Shown here in pieces: positions 49,761 through 57,833 of a DNA stretch of 64,000 nucleotides. The stretch comes from Xenophilus sp. E41. Its GTDB lineage: Bacteria > Pseudomonadota > Gammaproteobacteria > Burkholderiales > Burkholderiaceae_C. The stretch is from NCBI RefSeq assembly GCF_003671765.1, contig NZ_QPIB01000005.1:207186-271185 (forward strand), given 5' to 3'. Every line of letters starts with the position of its first letter. Within the stretch, counting starts at the first letter, position 1. The translations under genes were made by a program, and so were the position numbers. The notes below the pieces were generated by a model, which saw only the letters and a program-made list of their open reading frames with translations, was not told the origin of the DNA and made no database searches.

Positions 49761-50878
49761 GTCTCGGTCTCCTCGTCGCCGCAGCGAAGGTCGGTGTCGA
49801 TGTCGATCTCGAAGTCGCGCGCCAGCGTCGGCGCGTCGTCGGCCAGGCACTGCCAGGCGGCATCGAGCAGGGCCGGCGCGATCATGAACCCGTGGCGGTA
49901 CAGGCCGTTGATCTGCAGCACGCGCGGCCGGCGCCAGCGCAACGCGGGCCGGTTGTCGGGCAGGGTGGGGCGGCACTGCGTGGCGATCTCCACGATGCGC
50001 GCCTCGCCGAAGCCCGGGTGCACCGCGTAGGCGGCGCTCAGCAGTTCCATCGTCGAGCGCACGCTGGCGGGCGACAGGTCCTGCGATTCGATCTCGGTCG
50101 CGCCGATCACGAACAGGTGGTCCGGCTTGGGCGCGATGTAGAGCGGGTAGCGCGGATGCACCAGCCGCGTCGGGCGGTGCAGTTCGACGTCGGGCGCATG
50201 TACGCGGATCACCTCGCCGCGCACGCCGCGCAACTGCGGCCACTCGGTGCGGGCGCCCAGACCGCGGCAGTCGATCACGCGGGCGTCCGGTCCGGGTGCG
50301 AAGTCGTCGGGCGAGCGGGGGCTGTGCCAATGCAACGTCACCCGGGTGTCGGCTTCCAGCGCCGCGCGCAGCGCATCCAGCAGGCCGCGGTTGTCGAGCT
50401 GGCCTTCGCCAGGCAGCCACCAGCCGCGCATGAAGCGCCCGGTCAGCGCGGGCTCCAGGGCCGCGAGTGCCGGCGCATCGAGCGCCTGCATCGGCGGCAG
50501 GCCGTCCACGCTGGCCTGCGTGCGGCGCAGCGTGCCGGCCAGGCGCTCGGCCTCGGCCGCGTCCTGCCGGTGCCAGACGATGAGGGTGCCTGCCTGCTGG
50601 AAGAACACCGGCTGCGGCAGCACGGCCAGCAACTGCGGCCAGCGCGCCAGGCTGTGCAGGCCCATGCGCACCAGCGCCGGCGGCGCGACAGCGGATTCGG
50701 CCAGCGGCGCCAGCATGGCGGCCGCGACGCGTGCGGCGGCCTGGTCGGCCTCGGGCCCGCCCGCATCGTGCACCGACACTTCGCAGCCGGCCCGTGCGAG
50801 CGTCAGTGCGACGAGTCGGCCCATGAGGCCGGCGCCGAGCACGTGGGCCTGGCGAAAGGGCAACGGCGCGGCGTTCAT
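49757..50878 (-). CDS. thiO: FAD-dependent glycine oxidase
   Basis: A 373-residue flavoprotein that oxidises glycine to the imine used by ThiG. FAD-binding VLGAGLMGRLVALTLARAG at the N-terminus, then a D-amino-acid-oxidase-type body: RPTRLVHPRYPLYIAPKPDHLFVIGATE and, near the C-terminus, RPTLPDNRPALRWRRPRVLQINGLYRHGFMIAPAL (about residues 222-250 and 315-352). ATG at 50878. First gene of thiO-thiS-thiG-thiE. Only about 35 bp separate it from the divergent thiD start, so its promoter must overlap thiD. Confidence 0.93.
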   Translation of the reverse strand: MNAAPLPFRQAHVLGAGLMGRLVALTLARAGCEVSVHDAGGPEADQAAARVAAAMLAPLAESAVAPPALVRMGLHSLARWPQLLAVLPQPVFFQQAGTLIVWHRQDAAEAERLAGTLRRTQASVDGLPPMQALDAPALAALEPALTGRFMRGWWLPGEGQLDNRGLLDALRAALEADTRVTLHWHSPRSPDDFAPGPDARVIDCRGLGARTEWPQLRGVRGEVIRVHAPDVELHRPTRLVHPRYPLYIAPKPDHLFVIGATEIESQDLSPASVRSTMELLSAAYAVHPGFGEARIVEIATQCRPTLPDNRPALRWRRPRVLQINGLYRHGFMIAPALLDAAWQCLADDAPTLARDFEIDIDTDLRCGDEETET

Positions 50879-50913
50879 GCGACTCCCTCGCGGCCGTGGC
50901 CGATAATTTTTCG

Positions 50914-51780
50914 GTGAGCACACCTTCCACGTTCCCCGCACCGGCGTCGCGCTACGTCCGCGTCCTGTCCATCGCCGGTTCCGACAGCGGCGGCGGCGCC
51001 GGCATCCAGGCCGACCTCAAGACCTTCGCTGCGCTGGGCTGCTACGGCATGACGGCGATCACCGCGCTCACGGCGCAGAACACGCGCGGCGTAGGCGGCA
51101 TCCATGCCGTGCCGCCAGCCTTCCTCAAGGCGCAGCTGCAGGCGGTGATCGAGGACATCGGCGTCGACGCCGTCAAGCTCGGCATGCTGCACGCGCCCGA
51201 GGTGGTTGAGGTCGTGGCCTGGGCCATCGACCACTACGGGCTGCAGCGCGTGGTGCTCGACCCGGTGATGGTCGCCACCAGCGGCGACCGGCTGATCGCG
51301 CAGGAGACGGTGCAGGTCATGGTGCGCGAGCTGTTCCCGCGCGCGGCCGTCGTCACGCCCAACCTCGACGAGGCGGCGCTGCTGGTGGGCCATCGCATTG
51401 CGGGCGAGGGCGACATGCAGGCCGCCGCGGCCGAACTGCTCTCGCTGGGCGCGCGCGCCGTGCTGCTCAAGGGCGGCCACCTGCCGGGCGACGAGGTCGT
51501 GGACCTGCTGCTGCGCCACGACGCTGGCCCGGCACGCTGGACCGCCCGCCGCGTCGCCAGCCGCAACCTGCACGGCACGGGCTGCACGCTGTCCTCGGCC
51601 ATCGCCTGCGGTCTGGCGCGCGGCGACGACCTGCCGCACGCCGTGGGCGCCGCGCACGCCTATGTGCAGGGCGCCATGCGCGCCGGTGCCGAGGTCGCCA
51701 CAGGCCATGGACACGGGCCGCTCAACCATGGCTTCGCGCCGCGGCCAGCGCAGTTGGCGCCGCTGGACGCGCGCGCGTAA
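50914..51780 (+). CDS. thiD: Bifunctional HMP/HMP-phosphate kinase
   Basis: A 288-residue kinase that phosphorylates hydroxymethylpyrimidine twice to HMP-PP, the partner of thiazole phosphate for ThiE. SIAGSDSGGGAGIQADLKTF at the N-terminus, GCYGMTAITALTAQNT, DPVMVATSG, TPNLDEAALL and DGTGCTLSSAIA-like LHGTGCTLSSAIA (anion hole/base) are diagnostic. GTG at 50914 follows GATAAT at 50902-50907 with 6 nt between, so the message may be leaderless; GTG at 50896 is the longer alternative. The last 59 bp overlap the convergent permease gene. Confidence 0.93.
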   Translation: MSTPSTFPAPASRYVRVLSIAGSDSGGGAGIQADLKTFAALGCYGMTAITALTAQNTRGVGGIHAVPPAFLKAQLQAVIEDIGVDAVKLGMLHAPEVVEVVAWAIDHYGLQRVVLDPVMVATSGDRLIAQETVQVMVRELFPRAAVVTPNLDEAALLVGHRIAGEGDMQAAAAELLSLGARAVLLKGGHLPGDEVVDLLLRHDAGPARWTARRVASRNLHGTGCTLSSAIACGLARGDDLPHAVGAAHAYVQGAMRAGAEVATGHGHGPLNHGFAPRPAQLAPLDARA

Positions 51781-53056
51781 GGCGCGCCAGCACGAAGGTC
51801 ACTGCCAGCGTCGGCAGTGCCGAGCCGGCCTGCGGGGCCCAGGCGGCCAGGCCGTGGTACAGCGCGATGCCGCCGATCCACAGCGCCGCCGCCACCGGCT
51901 CCACGCGCCGAGCGGTCGTGGAGGCATCGCCGCCGCCCAACCGCCCGAGGATCACGCCGTACAGCGGCACGAACACCGAACTCAGCATGAGCAAAAAGGG
52001 CTCCAGCGTGTGCATGGGCAGCACCAGCGCCAGCCCGGTGCACAGCAGCGCCAGGCCCAGGCCCCAGCGCCGCACGCTCCAGCGCGGGCGCAGGCTGTGG
52101 GCCGACACGGCGCCCGAATAGACGTCGCCGTACGCGTTGTCCAGCTCGTCGACGAGGATCAGGCCCAGCGCCACCAGGCCGCCCTGCGCCAGCAGCAGCG
52201 CGGTGACCAGGCCGGTGCCCGGGTCGGCCACGCTGACCACCATCACGCCCAGCGCGTAGCACCAGATGTTGGCCGCCGCATAGCCCAGCCAGGTGCCGCC
52301 GAAGGCACCGCCGAGGCCCCCGGCCGCGCGCCGGCCGTGGCGTGCATAGTCGGCCACCAGCGGCAGCCAGGACACGGGCATCGCGATCACCAGGTCCATG
52401 GCGCCGAACAGCCCCATGCTGCCGTCGCCCGGCCGCGCCCAGAACGCGGCCCAGCCCTGGGCATGCAGCCGGGTCGCGAACTGCCAGGTCAGCCACAGCA
52501 GCGACACGATCACCAGCGGCAGGCCGAATCGGCTCACGAAGCGGCGCACCAGCGTGACCATCGAGCCGCCCAGCAGCGCCAGCAGCACCGCGCCCCACAG
52601 CAGGGTCGGCAGCAGCGTGCCCAGCCAGCCCGTGGCGCTCCAGCCGGTCGCCTGTGCCGCGATGGCCTGCGTGCCTTCGCGCATCACCACCAGCTCGAAG
52701 GTGGTCCATCCGACGAGCTGCGCGATGTTGAGCAGCACCGGCAGGCGCGCGAAGGCGCTGCCATAGGTCGCATGCATCAGGCCGGCGCTGGCCAGCCCGC
52801 TCTGGCAGCCCAGGCGCGCCGTCCAGGCCAGCAGCCCGGCGCCGATCGCCGAGCCCAGCAAGATCGCGAGCGCTGCATCGCGCGTACCCACCGCGGGCAC
52901 CAGGTAGGCGCCGATCTGCATGACCAGCAGGCCGACACCGAGGCTGAACCACAGCGAGGCGTGGTCGTGCCAGCCGAACACGCGCTGCGCATCGGGCAGC
53001 GGCGTCAGCGCTTCGTTGAGGGCCGGCGTGGCGGCGGGGTCGGTCGGGATTGCCAT
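51722..53056 (-). CDS. NCS1-family permease (CytX-like, probable HMP/thiamine precursor uptake)
   Basis: A 444-residue inner-membrane protein with about 12 spans. The NCS1 (cytosine/purine/hydantoin) features are WFSLGVGLLVMQIGAYLVPAVGT near the start, QLVGWTTFELVVM and MPVSWLPLVADYARHG. A TPP riboswitch 94 nt upstream makes an HMP or other thiamine-precursor substrate likely, as in CytX. ATG at 53056 (MAIPTDPAATP). Its 3' end overlaps thiD by 59 bp on the other strand, and the coding order is permease into thiD from opposite directions. Confidence 0.87.
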   Translation of the reverse strand: MAIPTDPAATPALNEALTPLPDAQRVFGWHDHASLWFSLGVGLLVMQIGAYLVPAVGTRDAALAILLGSAIGAGLLAWTARLGCQSGLASAGLMHATYGSAFARLPVLLNIAQLVGWTTFELVVMREGTQAIAAQATGWSATGWLGTLLPTLLWGAVLLALLGGSMVTLVRRFVSRFGLPLVIVSLLWLTWQFATRLHAQGWAAFWARPGDGSMGLFGAMDLVIAMPVSWLPLVADYARHGRRAAGGLGGAFGGTWLGYAAANIWCYALGVMVVSVADPGTGLVTALLLAQGGLVALGLILVDELDNAYGDVYSGAVSAHSLRPRWSVRRWGLGLALLCTGLALVLPMHTLEPFLLMLSSVFVPLYGVILGRLGGGDASTTARRVEPVAAALWIGGIALYHGLAAWAPQAGSALPTLAVTFVLARLTRARPAAPTALAAARSHG

Positions 53057-53150
53057 CGATTTGCTCCGTGCAAAGTCATGGCAGGTGGGCGGTTTCCGGA
53101 ACGGACAGTCGATGGAGACGGGTCCCTGCCGGAGTTCGGCAGCCGGATCG

Positions 53151-53234
53151 GCTTCCCTGCGCGAGGATTACCTCAATCAGGTTCAAAGGGACTCTCTCAG
53201 TCGGCGCCTGCAGCGGCAGGGCCAACACCCCCAG
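53151..53234 (-). promoter_or_regulatory. TPP riboswitch upstream of the NCS1 permease
   Basis: Minus strand: CTGGGGGTGTTGGC, variable P3 arm, GACTGAGAGAGTCCC, CCTTTGAACCTGATTGAGG and TAATCCTCGCGCAGGGAAGC. The core is identical to that at 47678. A 7-bp GCCCCGC/GCGGGGC hairpin lies just upstream at 53240-53258. Confidence 0.95.
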
Positions 53235-53312
53235 CGAACGCCCCGCGACATGCGGGGCATTGGACATTCTAGGCCGGCATGGCGGCAGGCCAGGGCGTCG
53301 CGAACGGCGGCT

Positions 53313-54341
53313 TCAGCCGTGCGGCACGCCCAGCAGTTCGTGCAGCCGCGTGCTGGTCGTCGTGTACTGCAGCGGCGGCACCTTGCCGTCGAAGACGATC
53401 TCGGCGGCGGCCCAGGCGGCCAGCGTGGCCTCGTGGAAGCCGCAGACGATCAGCTTGCGCTTGCCCGCGTAGGTGTTGATGTCGCCCACGGCGAAGAGGC
53501 CGCGCTCGCGCGTCTCGTAGCGCGTGGTGTCGACCGGCACCTGCTTGCGCTCGAGTTCCAGGCCCCAGTCGGCGATCGGGCCCAGGCGTGGCGAGATGCC
53601 CTGGCAGACCACCAGCGCGTCGAGCCGCAGCACCACGGTCTGCCCGTCGGGCGTGGCGATGACGAGCTGTCGGCCGTCGAAGGCACCCGGCTGGCCGATC
53701 ACGAGGTGGATGTCGCCGGCGTCGATGCGCGCGCGCAGCCGCGCCACCGCCGCCTCGTCGCCGCGGAAGGCGTCGCGACGGTGCAGCAGCATGACTTCGC
53801 GCGCCACGCCCACCAGCGCCAGCGCGGCCTCGACCGCGGCCTCCTCGCCGCCGTGCACGACCACCGACTGGCCGGCGAAGCGGCCGAAATCGGAGGGGTG
53901 GTAGAAGAGCTGACGGCCCTCGTAGGCCTCGGCGCCGTCGACGCCCAGCTTCTTGGGCACGAAGGCGCCCACGCCGGCCGCGAGGAAGACGGTCCTGGCC
54001 AAGAAGGTCTTGCCGCCGGTGGTGCCGGCGCGCCAGCGGCCATCGGGTTCGCGCACCAGGGTCGACACCTGCTCGCCCAGGTGCATCGGCACCTTGAAGG
54101 GCGCGAGTTGCGCGAGCAGCGCCTGCGCCAGCCCGCGGCCGGTGGTCGCGGGCGTGCCGGGAATGTCGTAGATGGGTTTGTCACCGTACAGCTCGACGCA
54201 TTGGCCGCCCGCATGGGGCAGGGCGTCGACGATGTGGCAGGGGATTTCGAGCAGGCCCAGCTGGAAGGCCTGGAACAGCCCCACCGGACCGGCGCCGATG
54301 ATCAGCGCGCTCGTCTCGATCGGGGCTGCGGTGTCACTCAC
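53313..54341 (-). CDS. Ferredoxin/flavodoxin-NADP+ reductase, thioredoxin-reductase-like
   Basis: A 342-residue flavoprotein with two Rossmann domains and no redox CxxC. FAD motif IIGAGPVGLFQAFQLGLL, DALPHAGGQCVELYGDKPIYD (an FNR-type-2 mark), NADPH motif VVVHGGEEAAVEAALAL and the closing VFAVGDINTYAGK-like GLFAVGDINTYAGKRKL. The family (YumC-like FNR) passes electrons between NADPH and ferredoxin. It is followed on the same strand by nothing close, and preceded by fdxA 9 bp upstream, which is the probable partner. Confidence 0.9.
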   Translation of the reverse strand: MSDTAAPIETSALIIGAGPVGLFQAFQLGLLEIPCHIVDALPHAGGQCVELYGDKPIYDIPGTPATTGRGLAQALLAQLAPFKVPMHLGEQVSTLVREPDGRWRAGTTGGKTFLARTVFLAAGVGAFVPKKLGVDGAEAYEGRQLFYHPSDFGRFAGQSVVVHGGEEAAVEAALALVGVAREVMLLHRRDAFRGDEAAVARLRARIDAGDIHLVIGQPGAFDGRQLVIATPDGQTVVLRLDALVVCQGISPRLGPIADWGLELERKQVPVDTTRYETRERGLFAVGDINTYAGKRKLIVCGFHEATLAAWAAAEIVFDGKVPPLQYTTTSTRLHELLGVPHG

Positions 54342-54350
54342 CGGGCCGGC

Positions 54351-54680
54351 TTACTTGATGAGCTCGGCGATCTTGCCCGTCTTGTCCTTCCACTCCTCGG
54401 CGTCGGGCAGCGCGGGCTTGCGCTTGGTGATGCTCTTCCAGCCGTCGGCGACGGCCAGTTCGGCATTGAGCTTGATGAAGGCCAGCTGGTCGGCCGGCAG
54501 GTCTTCCTCGGCGTAGATCGCGTTGACCGGGCACTCGGGGATGCAGACGGCGCAGTCGATGCACTCGTCCGGATCGATCACCAGCATGTTCGGCCCCTCG
54601 CGGAAGCAATCCACCGGGCACACGTCGACGCAATCGGTGTATTTGCAGCGGATGCAGTTCTCGGAGACGACGTGGGTCAT
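54351..54680 (-). CDS. fdxA: 7Fe ferredoxin FdxA
   Basis: A 109-residue soluble electron carrier. The 3Fe-4S/4Fe-4S arrangement is seen as C9, C12, C17, C21 in [15 protein letters not shown] and C40, C43, C46, C50 in [13 protein letters not shown]. The C-terminal extension [20 protein letters not shown] is typical for FdxA of Azotobacter type. ATG at 54680 (MTHVVSENC). Co-directional with the ferredoxin reductase 9 bp downstream. Confidence 0.95.
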   Translation of the reverse strand: MTHVVSENCIRCKYTDCVDVCPVDCFREGPNMLVIDPDECIDCAVCIPECPVNAIYAEEDLPADQLAFIKLNAELAVADGWKSITKRKPALPDAEEWKDKTGKIAELIK

Positions 54681-54722
54681 GGCGCTATGGCTGGTGAGGC
54701 GGGTCGGGGAAAACCCGGCATT

Positions 54723-56123
54723 TTAAGGGCTCGGCGCAGGCTGTGCCGGCGCGCGGACAAGCACCGCCGCCGAGGTGCGGTGCGAGGCCGTGTCGACCAG
54801 CACCATCGAGCCCAGCGCGCGCGACTGCGTGAAGGGCAGCACGGCCAGCGGCTGCTGCAGGGCGAGCACCACTTCGCCGATGGCGTTGGGCTCCAGCTGC
54901 GTGGCGTCCTCGGCCTCCAGCGTGTTGACGTTCAGCCGGTGCGCGATGCGCGCCACCTTGGCCTTGACCCAGCGGTGGCCCTGCAGCGCCCAGTACACGC
55001 GGCCCGGCACCAGCGGCTCATCGTCGAGCCAGGCCACGGTGGCCGTGATCTCGCGCACGGGCTGGAAGGCATCGGGCGCGAGCAGCCAGTCGCCGCGCGA
55101 CACGTCGACCTCGCGGTCGAGCACGATGCCGGCGCTGTGGCCGGCGTGCACGCCGCGCTCCTGCCGCGTGTGCGTGAGCACGCGCGCCACCGTCGCATGC
55201 TGCCCGCTGGGCAGGATGGCGATGCGCTGGCCCGGCACGACCTGGCCGCTGGCGACCCGGCCCCAGAAGATGCGGCGGCCCTGGCTGGTGTCCGACGAAC
55301 CCGAGAACTTCTCGACCCACTGCACCGGGAAGGCGAAAGGCACGGCCTCGTCCTGCGCGGTGACCGGCAGGCCCTCGAGCAGCTCGAGCAGGCTCGGGCC
55401 TTCGTAGCCGGCCCAGCCGGTGCTGCCTTCGCGGTGGCGCGAGGTCACGTTCCAGCCCTTGAGGGCCGACACGGGCACGATGGCCGTGAGCTCCACGCCC
55501 GCCTGCTCGGCGAAGGCGTTGAGTGCGCCGCTGATGCGTTCGAAAGCCAGCTCGGCATCGTCGATGGCATCGAGCTTGTTCACCGCCACCACGATCGATT
55601 GCACGCGCAGCAGGTGTGCCAGCAGCGTGTGGCGGCGCGTCTGCGGCAGCAGGTCGCGCACGACGACTTCACCGTCGCCCACCTCGGCCGCCCACTTGAG
55701 CTTGGTCGCGTCGACCAGCACCACGGCCGCATCGGCGCTCGAGGCGGCCGTGACCATGTTGCGCGTGTACTGCTCGTGGCCCGGCGCGTCGCCGATGATG
55801 AACTTGCGCTTGGCGGTCGAGAAGTAGCGATACGCGACATCGATCGTGATGCCCTGTTCGCGCTCGGCCGAGAGGCCGTCGGTCAGCAGGGCCAGGTCGG
55901 TTTCGCCGTTGCGCTGCACGCCCGCGAGCTGGTCCTGCAGCACCGTCTTGCTGTCGACCAGCAGCCGGCCGATGAGCGTGCTCTTGCCGTCGTCCACGCT
56001 GCCGCAGGTGATGAAGCGCAGCGCGGTGCCGGTGTCGCCCTGGGCGGTGGGTTCGGACCCAAAAGTGCCTGCAGCGCCCGCAGCGCCTGCGGGAGCAGCT
56101 ATCGATTTCGTAGCAGTGGTCAT
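54723..56123 (-). CDS. cysN: Sulfate adenylyltransferase subunit 1 (GTPase)
   Basis: A 466-residue GTP-driven subunit of ATP sulfurylase that activates sulfate to APS together with CysD. GTPase G1 motif GSVDDGKST, G3 DAPGHEQYTRN, G4 NKLD and G5-like SALKG are present in the EF-Tu-like order. Domain II/III follow. Residues 4-22 (ATKSIAAPAGAAGAAGTFG) are encoded by a copy of the dispersed repeat and lie before the usual family start around RFITCGSVDDGK. The ATG at 56123 shares one base with the cysD stop. Functionally works downstream of sulfate uptake. Confidence 0.95.
   Translation of the reverse strand: MTTATKSIAAPAGAAGAAGTFGSEPTAQGDTGTALRFITCGSVDDGKSTLIGRLLVDSKTVLQDQLAGVQRNGETDLALLTDGLSAEREQGITIDVAYRYFSTAKRKFIIGDAPGHEQYTRNMVTAASSADAAVVLVDATKLKWAAEVGDGEVVVRDLLPQTRRHTLLAHLLRVQSIVVAVNKLDAIDDAELAFERISGALNAFAEQAGVELTAIVPVSALKGWNVTSRHREGSTGWAGYEGPSLLELLEGLPVTAQDEAVPFAFPVQWVEKFSGSSDTSQGRRIFWGRVASGQVVPGQRIAILPSGQHATVARVLTHTRQERGVHAGHSAGIVLDREVDVSRGDWLLAPDAFQPVREITATVAWLDDEPLVPGRVYWALQGHRWVKAKVARIAHRLNVNTLEAEDATQLEPNAIGEVVLALQQPLAVLPFTQSRALGSMVLVDTASHRTSAAVLVRAPAQPAPSP
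56059..56114 (-). repeat. Dispersed GCTAT repeat encoding the CysN N-terminus, copy B
   Basis: Minus strand: GCTACGAAATCGATAGCTGC, then GGGCGCTGCAGGC and ACTTTTGGG. Complete copy, in frame with cysN residues 4-22. Confidence 0.82.
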
Positions 56124-57082
56124 CAGAAATACCCGTCCTTCTTGCGCTTTTCCATGGAAGCCTCGGATGTCTTGTCGTCCATGCGCGTCGCGCCGCGCTC
56201 GCTCACCTCGGCGGCCAGCGTCTCGATCACCACGTCGCCGGCATCGGCGGCCAGGCTCTCGACCGGCGCCGTGCAGGTGATGTCGCCCACCGTGCGGAAG
56301 CGCACGTTGCGCACCTCCACGGTTTCGCCGTCACGCGGCGGCGTGAGTTCGGTCACCGGCATCAGCAGGCCCTTGCGCTCCACCACCTCGCGCTGGTGGG
56401 TGTAGTAGATCGACGGCAGCTCGATGGCTTCGCGCTCGATGTACTGCCACACGTCCAGCTCGGTCCAGTTGCTGATCGGGAACACGCGGAAGTGCTCGCC
56501 CGGGGCGAGGCGGGTGTTGAACAGCGTCCACAGTTCGGGGCGCTGGTCCTTGGGCTGCCACTGGCCGAAGGCGTCGCGGTGCGAAAAGATGCGCTCCTTG
56601 GCGCGGGCCTTCTCCTCGTCGCGGCGCGCGCCGCCGATCAGCGCGTCGAAGCGGAACTCCTCGATGGCTTCGAGCAGCGTGACCGACTGGTGCACGTTGC
56701 GCGATTCGCCGGGATGCGCCAGGCGCACCGTGCCGCGCGCCATCGAGTCTTCCACGCTGCGCACGATCAGCTCGGCGCCCAGCTCCTTCGCGCGCTGGTC
56801 GCGAAAGGCCGTCACTTCGGGGAAGTTGTGGCCGGTGTCGATCATCAGCAGCGGATAGGGCAGGCGGCCGGCGCCGAATGCCTTCTCGGCGCACTTCAGC
56901 AGCACCAGCGAGTCCTTGCCGCCCGAGAAGAGCAGCGTCGGGCGCTCGAAAGCGGCGGCGACTTCGCGCAGGATGAAGATCGCTTCTTCCTCGAGCGCGT
57001 CGAGGTGCGTGTTGGACAGGCGGGCAGGCGAATGCATCGTCGTGGCGGCTTGCAGCAGGTCGGGTTCGGTGCGGGCGTTCAT
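56123..57082 (-). CDS. cysD: Sulfate adenylyltransferase subunit 2
   Basis: Catalytic subunit of ATP sulfurylase, 319 residues. PP-loop LLFSGGKDSLVLL, then IDTGHNFPEVTAFRD, FDALIGGARRDEEKARAKER and FPISNWTELDVWQYI; ends with RKKDGYF, the conserved tail. ATG at 57082 (MNARTEPDLL); the ATG at 57106 falls inside the family-2 repeat and is not preferred. Transcribed after cysH with a large hairpin between, and followed immediately by cysN. Confidence 0.96.
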   Translation of the reverse strand: MNARTEPDLLQAATTMHSPARLSNTHLDALEEEAIFILREVAAAFERPTLLFSGGKDSLVLLKCAEKAFGAGRLPYPLLMIDTGHNFPEVTAFRDQRAKELGAELIVRSVEDSMARGTVRLAHPGESRNVHQSVTLLEAIEEFRFDALIGGARRDEEKARAKERIFSHRDAFGQWQPKDQRPELWTLFNTRLAPGEHFRVFPISNWTELDVWQYIEREAIELPSIYYTHQREVVERKGLLMPVTELTPPRDGETVEVRNVRFRTVGDITCTAPVESLAADAGDVVIETLAAEVSERGATRMDDKTSEASMEKRKKDGYF

Positions 57083-57100
57083 GGGGTCGAATTCGGGAGC

Positions 57101-57208
57101 GGACATCCGTACGCGAAGGGCGCGAAGGTTTCGCGAAGGACGCAAAAATTCTTGGATGTTCTTTCGCGTGTTTTGCGAAACCTTCGCGCCCTTCGCGTAT
57201 GGAGGTCC
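57101..57208. repeat. Large inverted repeat, family 2, between cysH and cysD
   Basis: 34-nt left arm (57101-57134) starting GGACATCCGTACGCGAAGGG and a 34-nt right arm (57175-57208) that is its complement with two or three mismatches, around a 40-nt A/T-richer loop. Same family as 28335-28450. Confidence 0.88.
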
Positions 57209-57212
57209 GATT

Positions 57213-57833
57213 TCAGTGGCTCAGATGCAGACCGCACTCGCGGTTGTCTTCGCCCTTGGTCGGGTCCACGTAGTCGAAGTTGTTGGGCAGGCCGTGCTTC
57301 TCGCAGTATTCGTACAGGTCCTTGGAGGACCAGTGCAGCAGCGGCGCGACCTTGATCAGGCCGTCGGGGTTGAGGCTCACCGGGTCCATCTGGGCGCGCA
57401 CGGCGGTGTCGGTGGCGCGCAGGGCGGTGAACCAGACCTTCGGCGCCGTCTCGCGCAGGGCGCGGGCGAAGGGCTCGAGCTTCACCTCTTCGGTGAAGGC
57501 CGCGTGGCGCGGGTCGTCCAGCGCGGGCGTCGGGCCGTCCACGGCCTCGCGGTGCGCGCGCGAGCGCCGCGGCAGGTAGATCTTCAGGTTGAGCTTCAGC
57601 TGCTTCGTCACCTCGTCCGCGAAGCGGTAGGTGGCCTCGGTGTTGTAGCCGTTGTCCATCCAGACCACCGGCACGTCGGGCTGCACGCGCGTGACGAGGT
57701 GCAGGATCACCGCCTCGAAGGGCCGGAAGTTGGTGGTGACGATGGCCGGCTGGCCCAGGCCGATGGCCCAGTCGACCAGGCCCTCGGCGTTGCGGCCGAG
57801 GCGGTCGTTGATGTCTGCGAGGTCGATGCTCAT
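57213..57833 (-). CDS. cysH: Phosphoadenylyl-sulfate/adenylyl-sulfate reductase family protein
   Basis: A 206-residue reductase that turns activated sulfate into sulfite. The PP-loop-like nucleotide site and QPDVPVVWMDNGYNTEATYRFADEV, KLEPFARALRE, VWFTALRATDTAVRAQM are family motifs. The C-terminal catalytic Cys is in ECGLHLSH. The CC...CxxC cysteines that hold the 4Fe-4S cluster of APS reductases are absent, which points to the PAPS-type enzyme, although no APS kinase gene is present in this cluster. ATG at 57833. Upstream lies the shared 69-bp cys element. Confidence 0.9.
   Translation of the reverse strand: MSIDLADINDRLGRNAEGLVDWAIGLGQPAIVTTNFRPFEAVILHLVTRVQPDVPVVWMDNGYNTEATYRFADEVTKQLKLNLKIYLPRRSRAHREAVDGPTPALDDPRHAAFTEEVKLEPFARALRETAPKVWFTALRATDTAVRAQMDPVSLNPDGLIKVAPLLHWSSKDLYEYCEKHGLPNNFDYVDPTKGEDNRECGLHLSH

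Noticed and set aside
52920-56405. An uninterrupted plus-strand frame of about 1160 codons opposite the permease, ferredoxin and cys genes
   Set aside because: High G+C makes long antisense frames common; the composition is repetitive Arg/Ala/Gly/His without domains, and the minus strand encodes well-conserved proteins throughout.
57104-57106. ATG at 57106 as the cysD start
   Set aside because: It lies inside the arm of a family-2 repeat, and the next ATG gives the normal family N-terminus.
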